The notes: generated by a model not told the origin, from the letters alone. Positions 33,910 through 46,439 are shown, counted from the first letter of the stretch. The stretch: DNA of 64,000 nt from Saposhnikovia divaricata (GCA_036435485.1 CM071599.1:2232001-2296000), one strand, 5' to 3'. Numbers and translations: made by a program.

Positions 33910-34239
33910 GTTCTTTGCACATTTAGTAACCACGCACCGCAAATTTTCTGATGCACATGTATTTTTGGGAGTTGCGCAGTATATATAACTTAATTTTCTG
34001 ATGCACATGTATTTGCACATTTCAGTCTCTACTTTTGGGGTATGTGCATCCGAAAATCTGATGTTGTTGAACATATTTAACTTAATTAGTTCGTGAATTT
34101 TACTTGGTTGGATGTGTTGGTTGTAATGGTTTATTGAACACGATGGAATGGAATGGCTGTTTGGTTTGGTTTTAGTTTGGCTTCTTTATATTGTCAGTTT
34201 GGTTTCTTTATATTTCCAGTTTTGGTTTTTTAATTTTGT

Positions 34240-35124
34240 TATATAAAACCATTGTCTCTTGTTATTTTAGGTAATTGGACTATAATGAAAATTGTTGTCA
34301 AGCATTGTACTAGGCAATGTGTTGAATTTTCTATGAAACCATTGTCTATTAAGCTAGGTAACAACTTCTTGTTAAAAAAAATAGTTGTCCAAATACATTA
34401 CTTCAATACAAGCATATGAAACCATTGTGGTAAAGACATCAGACAACAGATACTTAATTTCAAACCACTGTCCAAAGAGATTTTTTACAAGCAATATACT
34501 AATAAAAACCGTTGTTGTTTTAAAAATAATTCAACGTATTTTATGTTAAACCATTGTCGTAAACACTTCAGACAACAGTTTTTTGTCCAATACCGTTGTC
34601 TATCAAAATCAGAAACAAGTGTTTTAGAAACAAAAACTGTTGTGGTTCTGCTAATGTTCAAACATGTTTATCTTTTTAAACCATTGCCTAACAGCTTTCA
34701 GACAACAGGTATTTAAAGAAAACAATTGTGCAAGTCAAGAATAGATAACAGTTTTTAGAAAGGAAACCATTGTGTTAAACTATTAAGACAATGGAGTTGT
34801 TCTACTAAAACCGTCGTAAATATTTAGATCACACAACACTCTTTTGGAAAATAAAGCCTTGTCTGAAAATTAAAATAACAACATTTTCTAGTTAATAAAC
34901 AATTGTTGATTTATTTGTCAGACAATGGTTTCTACAACAACCGTTGTTCTTCACGCGTTTCAGACATCGTTTTCTAAGACGAAAACCGTTGTCTGTAGGG
35001 AATAAGACAACGGACGCGTCCGCTGTCTGAGCTGCGTAACAGACCGCATCTCAATAGACAACGGTTTTCTAGGGCATCAGACAACGGGCAAAAAGCCTTG
35101 TCTGATTCAATTATTCTTGTAGTG
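34240..35124. repeat. Right subterminal repeats of the CACTA transposon
   Basis: Over nearly 900 bp, units such as AAACCATTGTCT, CAGACAACAG and ACAACGGTTT repeat in both orientations. They are denser and closer to consensus in the last 200 bp. The array ends with TTATTCTTGTAGTG. It is longer than the left array, an asymmetry common in CACTA elements. Confidence 0.9.
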
Positions 35125-35127
35125 TAA

Positions 35128-37457
35128 CCCATAAGAACAAAATATGTAAAAAATATCCATAAAATGGTTCGACTCGATTTTTAACAATATCCCGTGTACT
35201 AACCCCTTTGAGGATTATCCTAAAACCGAGTTTCAGTCATTTCAGCCCCGATTCAGGTCCGAACGACACCAAATAAAATTTCGTTGAATTCCAATAACCC
35301 ATAGGAACAAAATATGTAAAAATATCCACAAAATTGTCTGACTCGATTTTTAACAATATCCCGTGTACACCTTTGAGGATTATCCGAAAACCGAGTTTCG
35401 ATCAAATCAGCTTCGATTCAAGTCCGAACTGCATCAAATAAAATTTGGTTGAATGCTAGTTTAGGGTTTAAGGTTTAGGGTTAAGGGTTTTAGGATTTAA
35501 GGTTTTAGGGTTTAGGGTCTAAGGTTTAGGGTTTAGGGTTTAGGGGTTAGGGTTTAGGGGTTTAAGGTTTAGTATTTAGGGTTCAGGGTTCCTCAGGAAC
35601 AAAATATGTAAAAATATCCACGAAATGGCCCGACTCGAGTTTTAACAATATCCCGTAAGCTAACACCTTTTTAGGATTATCTGAAAACCGAGTTTCGATC
35701 ATATCAGCTCTGATTCGGGTCCGAATTTCGTCAAATAAAATTCCATTGAATTCCAATAACCCATAAGAACAAAATATGTAAAAATATCCACAAAATGGTC
35801 CGACTCCATTTTTAACAATATTGCGTGTACTAACCCATTTGAGGATTATCCGAAAACCGAGTTTCGGTCATTTCAAACCCCGATTCAGGTTCGAATTGCA
35901 CTAAATAAAATTTCTTGAATTCCAATAACCCATAGGAACAAAATATGTAAAAATATCTGCAAAATGGTCCGACTTGATTTTTAACAATATCCCGTGTACT
36001 AACCCCTTTGAGGATTATCCAAAAACCGAGTTTTGACTATATAAGCTCCGATTCAGGTCCGAATTACGTCAAATAAAATTTCGCTGAATTCCAATAACCC
36101 ATAGGAACAAAATATGTAAAAATATACCTAAAATGGTCCGACTCGATTTTTAACAATATCCCGTGTACTAACCACTTTGAGGATTATCCGAAAACCGAGT
36201 TTCGATCATATCAGCTCCGATTAAGGTTCGACCTGCGTCAAATAAAATTTTGTTGAATTTCAATAACCCATAGGAACAAAATATGTAAAAATATCCACAA
36301 AATGGTCCGACTTGATTTTTAACAATATCCCGTGTACTAACCCCTTTGAGAATTTTTCGAAAACCGAGTTTCGATCATATCAGCTCCAATTCCGGTCTGA
36401 ACTGCGTCAAATAAAATTTCGTTCAATTCCAATAACCCATAGGAACAAAATATGTAAAAATATCCCCAAAATGGTCCGACTCGATTTTTAACAATATCCC
36501 GTGTACTAACCCTTTTGAGGATTATTCGAAAACCGAGTTTCGATCATATCAGCTTCGATTCAAGTCCGAACTGCATCAAATAAAATTTGGTTGAATGCTG
36601 GTTTAGGGTTTAAGGTTTAGTGTTTTAGGATTTAAGGTTTAAGGGTTTTGGGTCTAAGGTTTAGGGTTTAGGGTTTAGGGATTAGGATTTAGGGTTTAGG
36701 GTTCAGGGTTCCTTAGGAACAAAATATGTAAAAATATCCACTAAATGGCCCGACTCGATTTTTAACAATATCTCGTATGCTAACACCTTTTTAAGAATAT
36801 CTGAAAACCGAGTTTCGATCATATCACCTCCGATTCGGGTCCGAATTGCGTCAAATAAAATTTCATTGAATTCCAATAACCCATAGGAACAAAATATGTA
36901 AAAATATCCATAAAATGGTTCGACTCGATTTTTAACAATATCCCGTGTACTAACCCCATTGAGGATTATTCGAAAAACCGAGTTTCAGTCATTTCATCCC
37001 CGATTAAGGTCCGAACGGCACAAAATAAAATTTCATTGAATTCCAATAACCCATAGGAACAAAATATGTAAAAATATCCACATAATGGTCCGACTAGATT
37101 TTTAACAATATCCAGTGTACTAACCCCTTTGAGAATTTTCCGAAAACCGAGTTTCGATCATATCAGCTCCGATTCCGGTCCAAACTGTGTCAAATAAAAT
37201 TTTGTTGAATTCCAATAACCCATAGGAACAAAATATGTAAAAATATCCACAAAATGGTCCGACTCAATTTTTAACAATATAACCCCTTTGAAGATTATTC
37301 AAAAACCAAGTTTTGACTATATCAGCTCCGATTCAGGTCCGAATTACGTCAAATAAAATTTCATTGAATTCCAATAACCCATAGGAAGAAAATATGTAAA
37401 AATATCCCTAAAATTCCAATAATATTTCATTGAATTCCAATAACCCATAGGAAGAAA
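35128..37457. repeat. Satellite array, segment 1 (about 169-170-bp monomers)
   Basis: The landmark CCAATAACCCATAGGAAC recurs at 35753, 35922, 36091, 36260 and 36429, a period of 169 bp. Other conserved landmarks are TTTTTAACAATATCCCGTG, AAAACCGAGTTTCGATCAT and GTCAAATAAAATTTCG. Two monomers (35455-35592 and 36594-36715) contain a block of degenerate TTTAGGG repeats. The last monomers before the LINE are rearranged (37405-37457). Confidence 0.95.
35455..36715 (+). repeat. Telomere-like blocks in satellite segment 1
   Basis: Two blocks, 35455-35592 and 36594-36715, consist of TTTAGGG and variants (TTTAAGG, TTCAGGG, TTTTAGG). Each starts after TTTGGTTGAATGCT and ends GGGTTCC before AGGAAC. They interrupt the monomer at the position normally occupied by TTCCAATAACCCAT. 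The sequence is too degenerate to be an active telomere. Confidence 0.9.
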
Positions 37458-37459
37458 CT

Positions 37460-37774
37460 CATGGTTCAGTATCTCTGGGGGCTAAGAAATAGAAAAAGCA
37501 GATTGATTTTGACAAAAATTCGAAGTTTTATAGACTTAAGAATGATCAGAATTTTAATGAGGATTGTTCTTCCGAGGATGATGTGGAGTCAGATGGAGAT
37601 GATACAATGAAGTTTATGATGGGTGATTTATCGGTTCCGACGAACCGAGAAGATTCATTAATTTCAGATGATGATGTTACAGCTTTAAATGATCAGGAAG
37701 AATTTCCTATTGATCAGTTGTTTGGAGATTCGAGGGGAGTAGGAAGTCGAGCTGGTATTCCTAATATTTCTTAA
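37460..37774 (+). pseudogene. LINE ORF1 C-terminal remnant
   Basis: The frame that ends at 37772-37774 is open back to a TAG at 37490-37492 and then to the truncation point. The peptide is acidic (EDCSSEDDVESDGDD, SLISDDDVTALNDQEE). The nucleic-acid-binding domain and the zinc knuckle expected further upstream are lost by 5' truncation. Its stop codon overlaps the ORF2 start (TAATG), a usual ORF1/ORF2 arrangement in plant L1 elements. Confidence 0.7.
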
Positions 37775-40700
37775 TGAGTAGCTTATTGTGTTGGAACGTA
37801 AGAGGCTTCAATCAACCTTTTAAAAGTAAGGAGGTTTGGGATTTAATTAGAACTAATAATGTGGGTGTATGTTGCATCTTGGAAACTCATGTTAATAAGC
37901 GAAATGCCGGGTCTGTTTTTAACAAAATGTTTCGTAATTGGAGTTGGTTGTCAAATTCAGAGTTGTGTAGTAAAGGGTGTCGTATTGTCTTAGGATGGGA
38001 TGATAATTCTTTTGAAGTGATGTTGTTGTTTAGTTCGGACCAGGTGATGCATTGTTTGATCACGCAGAAATCGTCCCAAGTGAATTTTTTTTGTTCGTTT
38101 GTCTATGCTGCTAATGATCATGTCCCCAGACGTAATCCTTGGCATTCTTTAGAAGTGTTCAGTCAGTTAGTAGGGGGGTCGCCGTGGGTTATTCTTGGCG
38201 ATTTCAATGCTATTTTGAATGCTCATGAAGTGTCAGGGGGTGTTATTGGGAGATCCCCTGCTATGGAGGAGTTCAGAGAGTGTGTCTATAAAATTGAGGT
38301 GATGGACTTAAACTTTACAGGGATGCGTTTCACGTGGTCAGGCTCGCCTCAAGGTCTTGGGACTGTTAAGAAACTTGATAGGGCTCTTGTTAATGTGTAT
38401 TTTCAGAGTAAATTTAAGTCAGCAAAAGCTAATTTTTTAGCTTCGGGAACAAGTGATCATAGCCCTATTATTGTTCAGCTGGATAACGAGGTGGTAGTGA
38501 GGAGGAATTCGGCTTTCAAATTCCAGAATTTCCTTACTAATAGAAGTAATTTTCTGAGTTTAGTGCATCAAGGGTGGTATGACCAGGTGGGATGGGTTAA
38601 AATGTATAGATTGGTTCAGAAACTTAAAAGATTAAAGCCAATTCTCCGACAAGAAGCTTGGGCTTCGGGTAACCTTTGCTCTAAGGTGAAAGATTTGATG
38701 GATGTTCTGATTAATGTGCAAACGGCTAGGGATGGTGACCCTTTTAACGAGGTTTTAAAGCTTGAAGAAACTAGGGTGTCGAGAGAGTACAGAGAGGCAG
38801 CGTTAGAAGAAGAACGTATGTTTAAGCAAAAGTCGAAGATCCACTGGCTTAGAGTTGGAGACCAGAATAATAAATTCTTTCACAAGAGTCTCCTAGTGAA
38901 AAGGAATAAAAATAAAGTGTGTTCTATCTTAAATGATCAAGGGGAGAAGGTTGAAGGAGAGGGTATGGCTGATTTGTTCATCTCCTTTTATAAGGATTTA
39001 TTATGTTCTTCTTCGAAGGGTGAGAGTATTATGAGTATGGGAGAATTTTTTGATAAGCAAGTTCCTGAAGATATTTGTGCTCATATGGTCAGAGAGGTTA
39101 GTACTGCTGAAATTAAAGATGTGATCTTTTCTTTTGGAGATGACAAAGCCTCGGGCCCGGATGGATACTCCCCTAAGTTTTTTAAAAGTGCTTGGCCGGT
39201 GATTGGAGTGCATGTTTGTAATGCAGTGAAGGAGTTTTTTACAACTGGTAAGCTCCTTAAAGAGGTGAATGCCACGCTTATTGCTCTCATCCCAAAGATT
39301 GATTCTCCTCAGGTGGTTGGTGATTTTCGCCCTATTGCTTTATGTAACATTTTATATAAATGTGTGTCAAAAATTTTGGCAAATAGGATAAAGGGATCTT
39401 TAGAGTGCATCATTGATGATAATCAAAATGCGTTTATCCCGGGGAGGAGAATTAGTGATAATATTCTCTTGACTCAGGATTTATTTAGAAATTATCATCG
39501 CAACAAAGGTACTCCTCGGTGTGCGTTTAAAGTTGATATCAAGAAAGCGTATGACAGTGTTAATTGGGATTTTCTTTTTGAAGCTATGTGTTTATTTGGG
39601 TTTCCGGATATCTTGATTGGTTGGATTAGAGAATGTGTCACTACTCCTTCTTATTCTGTGATCGTCAGTGGTCAGGCTTTTGGTTTTTTTAAAGGGGAGA
39701 AAGGTCTTAGGCAGGGGGATCCTTTATCTCCCTACCTGTTTACTATAGTTATGCAGGTCCTTTCCCTTATTCTGAAGAAGAGAATTGCTGAAGATGGGAC
39801 TTTCAAATTTCATAGTAAATGTGACAAGTTGAAAATTTCTCATCTTTGATTTGCTGATGACTTGTTCCTATTCTCTCATGGAGACCCTTGCTCAGTTCAA
39901 GTTTTGAAGGATTCCATTGATGAATTTGGTTGTGCTTCTGGATTGTGGCCTAATGAAGCTAAAAGCAACTCATTCTTTTGTAAAGTTTCTCCTGAAAATC
40001 AGATGCTTATTAATAATATTATGAGGTTTGAGGTGGGTACCCTCCCTGTTAAGTATTTGGGAGTTCCTCTTATTTCTACGAGATTGTGGCATTCTGACTG
40101 TGTTCCTTTAATTCATCAAGTTAAAGCTCGAATTCAGAGTTGGCAGAATAGATGGTTGTCCTTTGCTGGGAGGTTGCAATTGGCGCTGTCAGTGTTGGCT
40201 TCGATGCAAGTTTATTAGGCTTCCGTTTTTATTCTTCCAATTTCAGTTTCAAAAGAAATTGAAAAATTAATTCGAAATTTCATTTGGAGTGGAGTTGAGC
40301 TATCTCAAGGAAAAGCTAAAGTGGCTTGGAAGGATGTTTGTCGTCCTAAAAAAGAAGGGGGGTTGGGAATAAGACCTTTGCATGACTGGAATAAAGCTTT
40401 GATGGCATTTCATATTTGGAGTATCATTTCTAATCGTCAATCTCTTTGGGTTCGGTGGATTCATACTTATAGACTTCGAGGGAGAAGTTTTTGGAATATT
40501 AATATTGCTTGGGATTCTTCAAACAGTTGGAAGCGTATCCTTAATTTAAGGGTTGATTTCAGAAGGTTTTTTAAAATGCAAGTAGGAGATGGCAGGATAC
40601 CTTCTTTTGGCATGACTCCTGGGCTCTAAATAGTGCTATTTCGGACAGATTCTCTTCAAGCGAGATTGTCTCTCTGGGGTTTTCTGCAACGGATAAGGTT

Positions 40701-41405
40701 GGGGATTTTGTGATGGATGATCGAGTGGTATGGCCCTCGGCTGTCATTCAGAAATGGCCAGAGCTACGCAGTGTGAGAGTGCAAATCTCTACCTATCGAA
40801 AGGACAAGGTTAGGTGGATTTCTAGAGATGGTAGTCTGGGTATGTATAACTCTAGTTCGACTTGGCATGATTTTAGAGAAGTGCATCCTGAGGTCGAATG
40901 GGCTCATCTAGTTTGGTTCTCTAATTCAATCCCAACACACTCTTTTATTTTGTGGTTGGCAATTAGGAACAAATTAATGACCCAAGTTAGAATGCAATTT
41001 TGGCAAATGGAGGGAAATGTTGTGTGTCCATTCTGTATGGCCCAGAGAGATTCGGTGGATCATTTGTTCTTTAACTGTGGGTTTTGCCGAGAAGTCTCAA
41101 GGTTTTTCATAAGGAAGGGGGTGTTTATTCCGGAAGATTTGAGCTGGAGCCAGGTCGTGGTTTTTGTAGCGAATAGATGGCAGGGTAAGAACCTCGTAGC
41201 TATTGTCAATAAGTTGGTGTTGGGTTCTTTAATTTATTTTATTTGGTAGGAAAGAAATTTGAGGTTGTTTCAATCTCAGAATCGATCTTCTCGTCAAATA
41301 ATTGATTTAGTGCAAGAGGCTGTGAGGTTTAAAATGTTAAGTCTTAGAGTGAAAAGTAATACTCGAGTGAGACAAGTGTTGGAAGCATGGAATATTTCCA
41401 CATAG
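37774..41405 (+). pseudogene. LINE ORF2: APE endonuclease, reverse transcriptase, zf-RVT
   Basis: The endonuclease covers residues 1 to about 235 with its catalytic motifs: CWNVRGF (Asn), ILETHV (Glu), ILGDFNA (Asp/Asn), SGTSDHSPI (Asp/His). RT starts near residue 450 (DDKASGPDGYSP, RPIALCN, NQNAFIPGRRISDNILL, FKVDIKKAYDSVNW, GLRQGDPLSPYLF) and includes FADDLFLF. The C-terminal zf-RVT domain is present (CPFCMAQRDSVDHLFFNCGFC). Defects: TGA at 39847-39849 immediately before FADD, TAG at 40216-40218 where Trp is expected, a frameshift near 40595, and TAG at 41247-41249 where Gln is likely. It ends at TAG 41403-41405, about 1210 codons in all, a normal length. Confidence 0.9.
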
Positions 41406-42802
41406 ATGCATTTAATTCATCATGGGAGATAATTCGAAGTTTTTTGATGTTCCAGGGGGAGAGATTGGTTCCTTTATTCTTGTTCTGGATATGCAGAGAT
41501 TTTGGTCCTATATTTCGAGGGAGTACAATCCATTCTTTTTTGTCACTTCTAGATGTCTAAACAATCACGGGTCTGCTAATCAAATGGGTAATTTCATTAC
41601 GGAAGTGGTTAGTTTGCATTCTGGAATGGGTTGTAGTGTCTTTTGTGGCATTCTTTCGTCTACGAGTGATCTTCCTTGCAAAATTTTGGATTTTTTTGAT
41701 ACGTACCATCCTTTCGATCCAGGGGGGTTGGGGTGTTTCAATTGTTCAGTTGGGTTTTTATACCTCCTGAGTGTGTTTGCTGTTGTAAGGTGTGTATAGA
41801 CTTGCTTCTGGGGTTTGTTGGGTGGAGAAGCAGAGTGCTGATTTGTTGTAGCAGAGAGATATGTTGTCAGATTTCTACAAGACTTGGTGGTCCTAATTGC
41901 AGTTGCGTGTGCTGTTACGGGCTAAGTTGTTATCATCAAACGTTTCTCTTATGTGTTTGGGGGTCGATCTTGCATTATTATGAGACAGAGGATCAAGTTT
42001 TTTTGGCTCGTGCTTGGAGTGATGATCTCTGTGGGATTTATATTATTTTGCAGTGTTTTTCTGGGTATTCAAGAGGCTGTTCTTGTCCAATTTTTCTGGG
42101 GTTTTCAACTGGGTGCGAGAGTGAGGTCTTTGCCCTGTTCTCGACAAAGGTGGTTTTCTTGGTTGCTATGCTTCATGTTCCCAGGAAATTTAATCAAATT
42201 CCTGTCAACTTTTTCTGCATTATTCGTATGGATGGATGATATTGATTTTAAGTGGTGCGTGCCTAGTAGCAGTCTTCCATGTGCTATTCAAATCATTTCT
42301 TTCTACCGATTATGGAGAGAAAAGTGTGGTCTTTTTTGAGATGCAATTTTATGAGAAAAAGTGATTTTCATATTTTATTGAGAGCATGGGCTAGATTATT
42401 AATTTGCTACTTTCGAAGTCTTAGTGGCCAACAATTGGCATGTGCTTTAGGTGGTCTCAAGACTTGTCATGTGGTGGTTGGTGGATGTGTTTTGTTGGAA
42501 AATAATTTCCGTGTTCTTTCTGTCAATTGGTATCAGGAGTGGGTTTGGTTAGTTTGTATTTTACTGACTTTGTATCCTTGTTTTGGTGGGGTTGTAGTTG
42601 GTTTTGGAGACTTAGTCTTCTTCAGTTGTAGTGGTTTTGTTTTTGTTTCTTTGGAGTTTTTCTTTTCTTTTTCTTTATTCCTTGGAGTTTGTTCCAAGCG
42701 AATTTATTTTCTTGGCCTTGAGTTTTCGCTCTTGGTCTGTACATTTCTTTCTTATTTATAAAATTCCACGAGGCAAAGCATCATTTACCCGGAAAAAAAA
42801 AA
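41406..42802 (+). other. LINE 3' region and poly(A)
   Basis: About 1.4 kb of T/G-rich sequence with several chance ORFs (Phe/Cys-rich, no domain). It ends CACGAGGCAAAGCATC, ACCCGG and ten A residues. Placement between the ORF2 stop and the A run is the only reason to assign it to the LINE; it is unusually long for a 3' UTR. Confidence 0.65.
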
Positions 42803-45800
42803 CCGAGTTTTGACTATATCAGCTCCGATTCAGGTACGAATTGCGTCAAATACAATTTCGTTGAATTCAATAACCCATAGGAACAAAATATGTAAAAATA
42901 TCCCTAAAATGGTCCGACTCGATTTTTAACAATATCCCTTGTACTAACCACTTTGAGGATTATCCGAAAACCGAGTTTCGATCATATCAGCTCCGATTCA
43001 GGTTTGAACTGCGTCAAATAAAATTTCGTTGAATTCCAATAACCCATAGGAACAAAATATGTAAAAATATTCACAAAATGGTCCGACTCAATTTTTAACA
43101 ATATCCCGTGTACTAACCCCTTTGAAGATTATCCAAAAACCGAGTTTTGACTATATCAGCTCCGATTCAGGTCCGAATTGCGTCAAATACAATTTCGTTG
43201 AATTCCAATAACCCATAGGAACAAAATATGTAAAAATATCCCTAAAATGGTCCGACTCGATTTTTAGCAATATCCCGTGTACTAACCACTTTGAGGATTA
43301 TCCGAAAAACAAGTTTCGATCATATCAGCTCCGATTCAGGTTCGACCTGCGTCAAATAAAATTTTGTTGAATAACCCATAGGAACAAAATATGTAAAATT
43401 ATCCACAAAATGGTCCGACTTGATTTTTAACAATATCCCGTGCACTAACCCCTTTGAGAATTTTCCGAAAACCGAGGTTCGATCATATCAGCTCCGATTC
43501 CAGTCCGAACTGCGTCAAATAAAATTTCGTTGAATTCCAATAACCCATAGGAACAAAATATGTAAAAATATCCCCAAAATGGTCCGACTCGATTTTTAAC
43601 AATATCCCGTGTACTAACCCCTTTGAGGATTATTCGAAAACCGAGTTTTGATCATATCAGCTTCGATTCAAGTACGAACTGCATCAAATAAAATTTGGTT
43701 GAATGCTGGTTTAGGGTTTAAGGTTTAGGGTTTTAGGATTTAAGGTTTTAGGGTTTGGGTCTAAGGTTTAGGGTTTAGGGTTCAGGGGTTAGGGTTTAGG
43801 GCTTAGGATTAGGGTTTAGGGTTCGGGTTCCTTAGGAACAAAATATGTAAAAATATCCACAAAAAAGCTCGACTCGATTTTTAACAATATCCCGTATGCT
43901 AACCACTTTGAAAATTTTCCGAAAACCGAGTTTCGATCATATGAGCTCCGATTCCGGTCCGAACTTCGTCAAATAAAATTTCGTTGAATTCCAATAACCC
44001 ATAGGAACAAAATATGTAAAAATATCCACAAAATGGTCCGACTCGATTTTTAACAATATCCCGTGTACTAACCACTTTAAGGATTATTCGAAAACCGAAT
44101 TTCGATCATATCAGCTTCGATTCAACTCCGAACTGCATCAAATAAAATTTGGTTGAATGCTGGTTTAGGGTTTAAGGTTTGGGATTTTAGTATTTAAGGT
44201 TTTAGGGTTTAGGGTTCAGGGGTTAGGATTTAGGGTTTAGGGTTCAGGGTTCCTTAGGAACAAAATATGTAAAAATATCCACAAAATGGTCCGACTCGAT
44301 TTTTAACAATATCCCGTATGCCAACACCTTTTTAGGATTATCTAAAAACCGAGTTTCGATCATATCAGCCCCGATCGGGTCCGAATTGCATCAAATAAAA
44401 TTTCATTGAATTCCAATAAACCATAGGAACTAAATATGTAAAAATATCCATAAAATGGTTCGACTCGATTTTTAACAATATCCCGTGTCCTAACCCCTTT
44501 GAGGATTATTCGAAAACGGAGTTTCAGTCCTTTCAGCCCCGATTCTGGTCCGAACGGCACCAAATAAAATAAAATTGAATTCCAATAACCCATAGGAACA
44601 AAATATGTAAAAATATCCACAAAATGGTCCGACTTGATTTTTAACAATATCCGATGTACTAAGCCCTTTGAGAATTTTTCGAAAACCGAGTTTCGATCAT
44701 ATCAGCTCCGATTCCTATCCGAACTGCGTCAAATAAAATTTCGTTGAATTCCAATAACCCATAGGAACAAAATATGCAAAAATATCCCCAAAATGGTCCG
44801 ACTCGATTTTTAACAATATCCCGTGTTCTAACCCTTTTGAAGATTATTCGAAAACCGAGTTTCGATCATATCAGATTCGATACAAGTCCGAACTGCATCA
44901 AATAAAATTTGGTTGAATGCTGGTTTAGGGTTTAAGGTTTAGGGTTTTATGATTTAAGGTTTAAGCGTTTTGGGTCTAAGGTTTAGGGTTTAGGGTTTAG
45001 GGGTTAGGATTTAGGGTTTAAGGTTCCTTAGGAACAAAATATGTAAAAATATCCACAAAATGGCCCAACTCGATTTTTAACAATATCTCGTATGCTAACA
45101 CCTTTTTAGGATTATCTGAAAACCGAGTTCGATCATATCAGCTCCGATTCGGGTCCGAATTGCGTAAAATAAAATTTCATTGAATTCCAATAACTCATAG
45201 GAACAAAATATGTAAAAATATCCATCAAATGGTTGGACTCGATTTTTAACAATATCCTGTGTACTACCCCTTTGAGTATTATTCGAAAACCGAGTTTTAG
45301 TCATTTCAGCCCCGATTCAGGTCCGAACGGCACCAAATAAAATTTCATTGAATTCCAATAACCCATAGGAACAAAATATGTAAAAATATCGATAAAATGG
45401 TTCGACTCGATTTTTAACAATATCCCGTGTACTAACCCCTTTGAGGATTATTCGAAAACCGAGTTTCAGTCATTTCAGCCCCGATTCAGGTCTGAACGGC
45501 ACCAAATAAAATTTCATTGAATTCCAATAACCCATAGGAACAAAATATTTAAAAATATCCACATAATGGTCCGACTTGATTTTTAACAACATCCCGTGTA
45601 CTAACCACTTTGAGGATTATCCGAAAACCGAGTTTCGATCATATCAGCTCCGATTCAGGTTCGACCTGCGTCAAATAAAATTTTGTTGAATTCCAATAAC
45701 CCATAGGAACAAAATATGTAAAAATATCCACAAAATGTTCCGACTCAATTTTTAACAATATCCCGGTACTAACCCCTTTGAAGATTATCCAAACACCGAG

Positions 45801-46439
45801 TTTCGATCATATCAGCTTCGATTCAAGTACGAACTGCATCAAATAAAATTTGGTTGAATGCTGGTTTAGGGTTTAAGGTTTAGGGTTTTAGGATTTAAGG
45901 TTTTAGGGTTTTGGGTCTAAGGTTTAGGGTTTAGGGTTCAGGGGTTAGGGTTTAGGGGTTAGGATTTAGGGTTTAGGGTTCGGGTTCCTTAGGAACAAAA
46001 TATGTAAAAATATCCACAAAAAGGCTCGACTCGATTTTTAACAATATCCCGTATGCTAGCCACTTTGAAAATTTTCCGAAAACCGAGTTTCGACCATATC
46101 AGCTCCGATTCCGGTCCGAACTTCGTCAAATAAAATTTCGTTGAATTCCAATAACCCATAGGAACAAAATATGTAAAAATATCCACAAAATGGTCCGACT
46201 CGATTTTTAGCAATATCCCGTGTACTAACCGCTTTGAGGATTATTCGAAAACCGAATTTCGATCATATCAGCTTCGATTCAACTCTGAACTGCATCAAAT
46301 AAAATTTGGTTGAATGCTGGTTTAGGGTTTAAGGTTTAGGATTTTAGGATTTAAGGTTTTAGGGTTTTGGGTCTAAGCTTTAGGGTTTAGGGTTCAGGGG
46401 TTAGGGTTTAGGGGTTAGGGTTCAGGGTTCCTTAGGAAC

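Larger units (their letters stand above)
22918..35124. mobile_element. Full-length 12.2-kb CACTA (En/Spm) transposon with Ulp1 protease gene
   Basis: The left terminus is TACTACAAGAAAAACTG and the right terminus, read inward, is CACTACAAGAATAATTG; the first base of the left end has changed from C to T. A 3-bp target duplication TAA lies at 22915-22917 and 35125-35127, matching the superfamily. Both ends carry arrays of ACAACGGTTT and its complement. Inside are a TNP2 transposase gene (minus, 23643-26994) and a TNPA-like/Ulp1 gene (plus, 30285-33909) in divergent orientation. The TNP2 frame is fully open, whereas the second gene has two TAG codons, so the copy may be recently active but is possibly non-autonomous. 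Confidence 0.93.
37458..42802 (+). mobile_element. 5'-truncated L1-type LINE inserted in the satellite
   Basis: The non-LTR element has the tail of ORF1, an overlapping ORF2 (endonuclease, RT, zf-RVT), a 1.4-kb 3' region and a terminal A run (42793-42802). Satellite borders it on both sides. Its left edge follows satellite AGGAAGAAA and its right edge joins satellite CCGAGTTTTG. No target duplication is evident, and part of a monomer is missing between the two edges. ORF2 has three stops and one frameshift. Confidence 0.9.

Noticed and set aside
35455..35592. Possible true telomere or chromosome end
   Set aside because: The TTTAGGG units are degenerate, short and embedded in satellite on both sides, and the same block recurs about two dozen times.
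41422..42813. Four overlapping ORFs of 60-168 codons after LINE ORF2
   Set aside because: Phe/Cys/Leu-rich with no motif, in several frames of T/G-rich DNA; treated as a non-coding 3' region.
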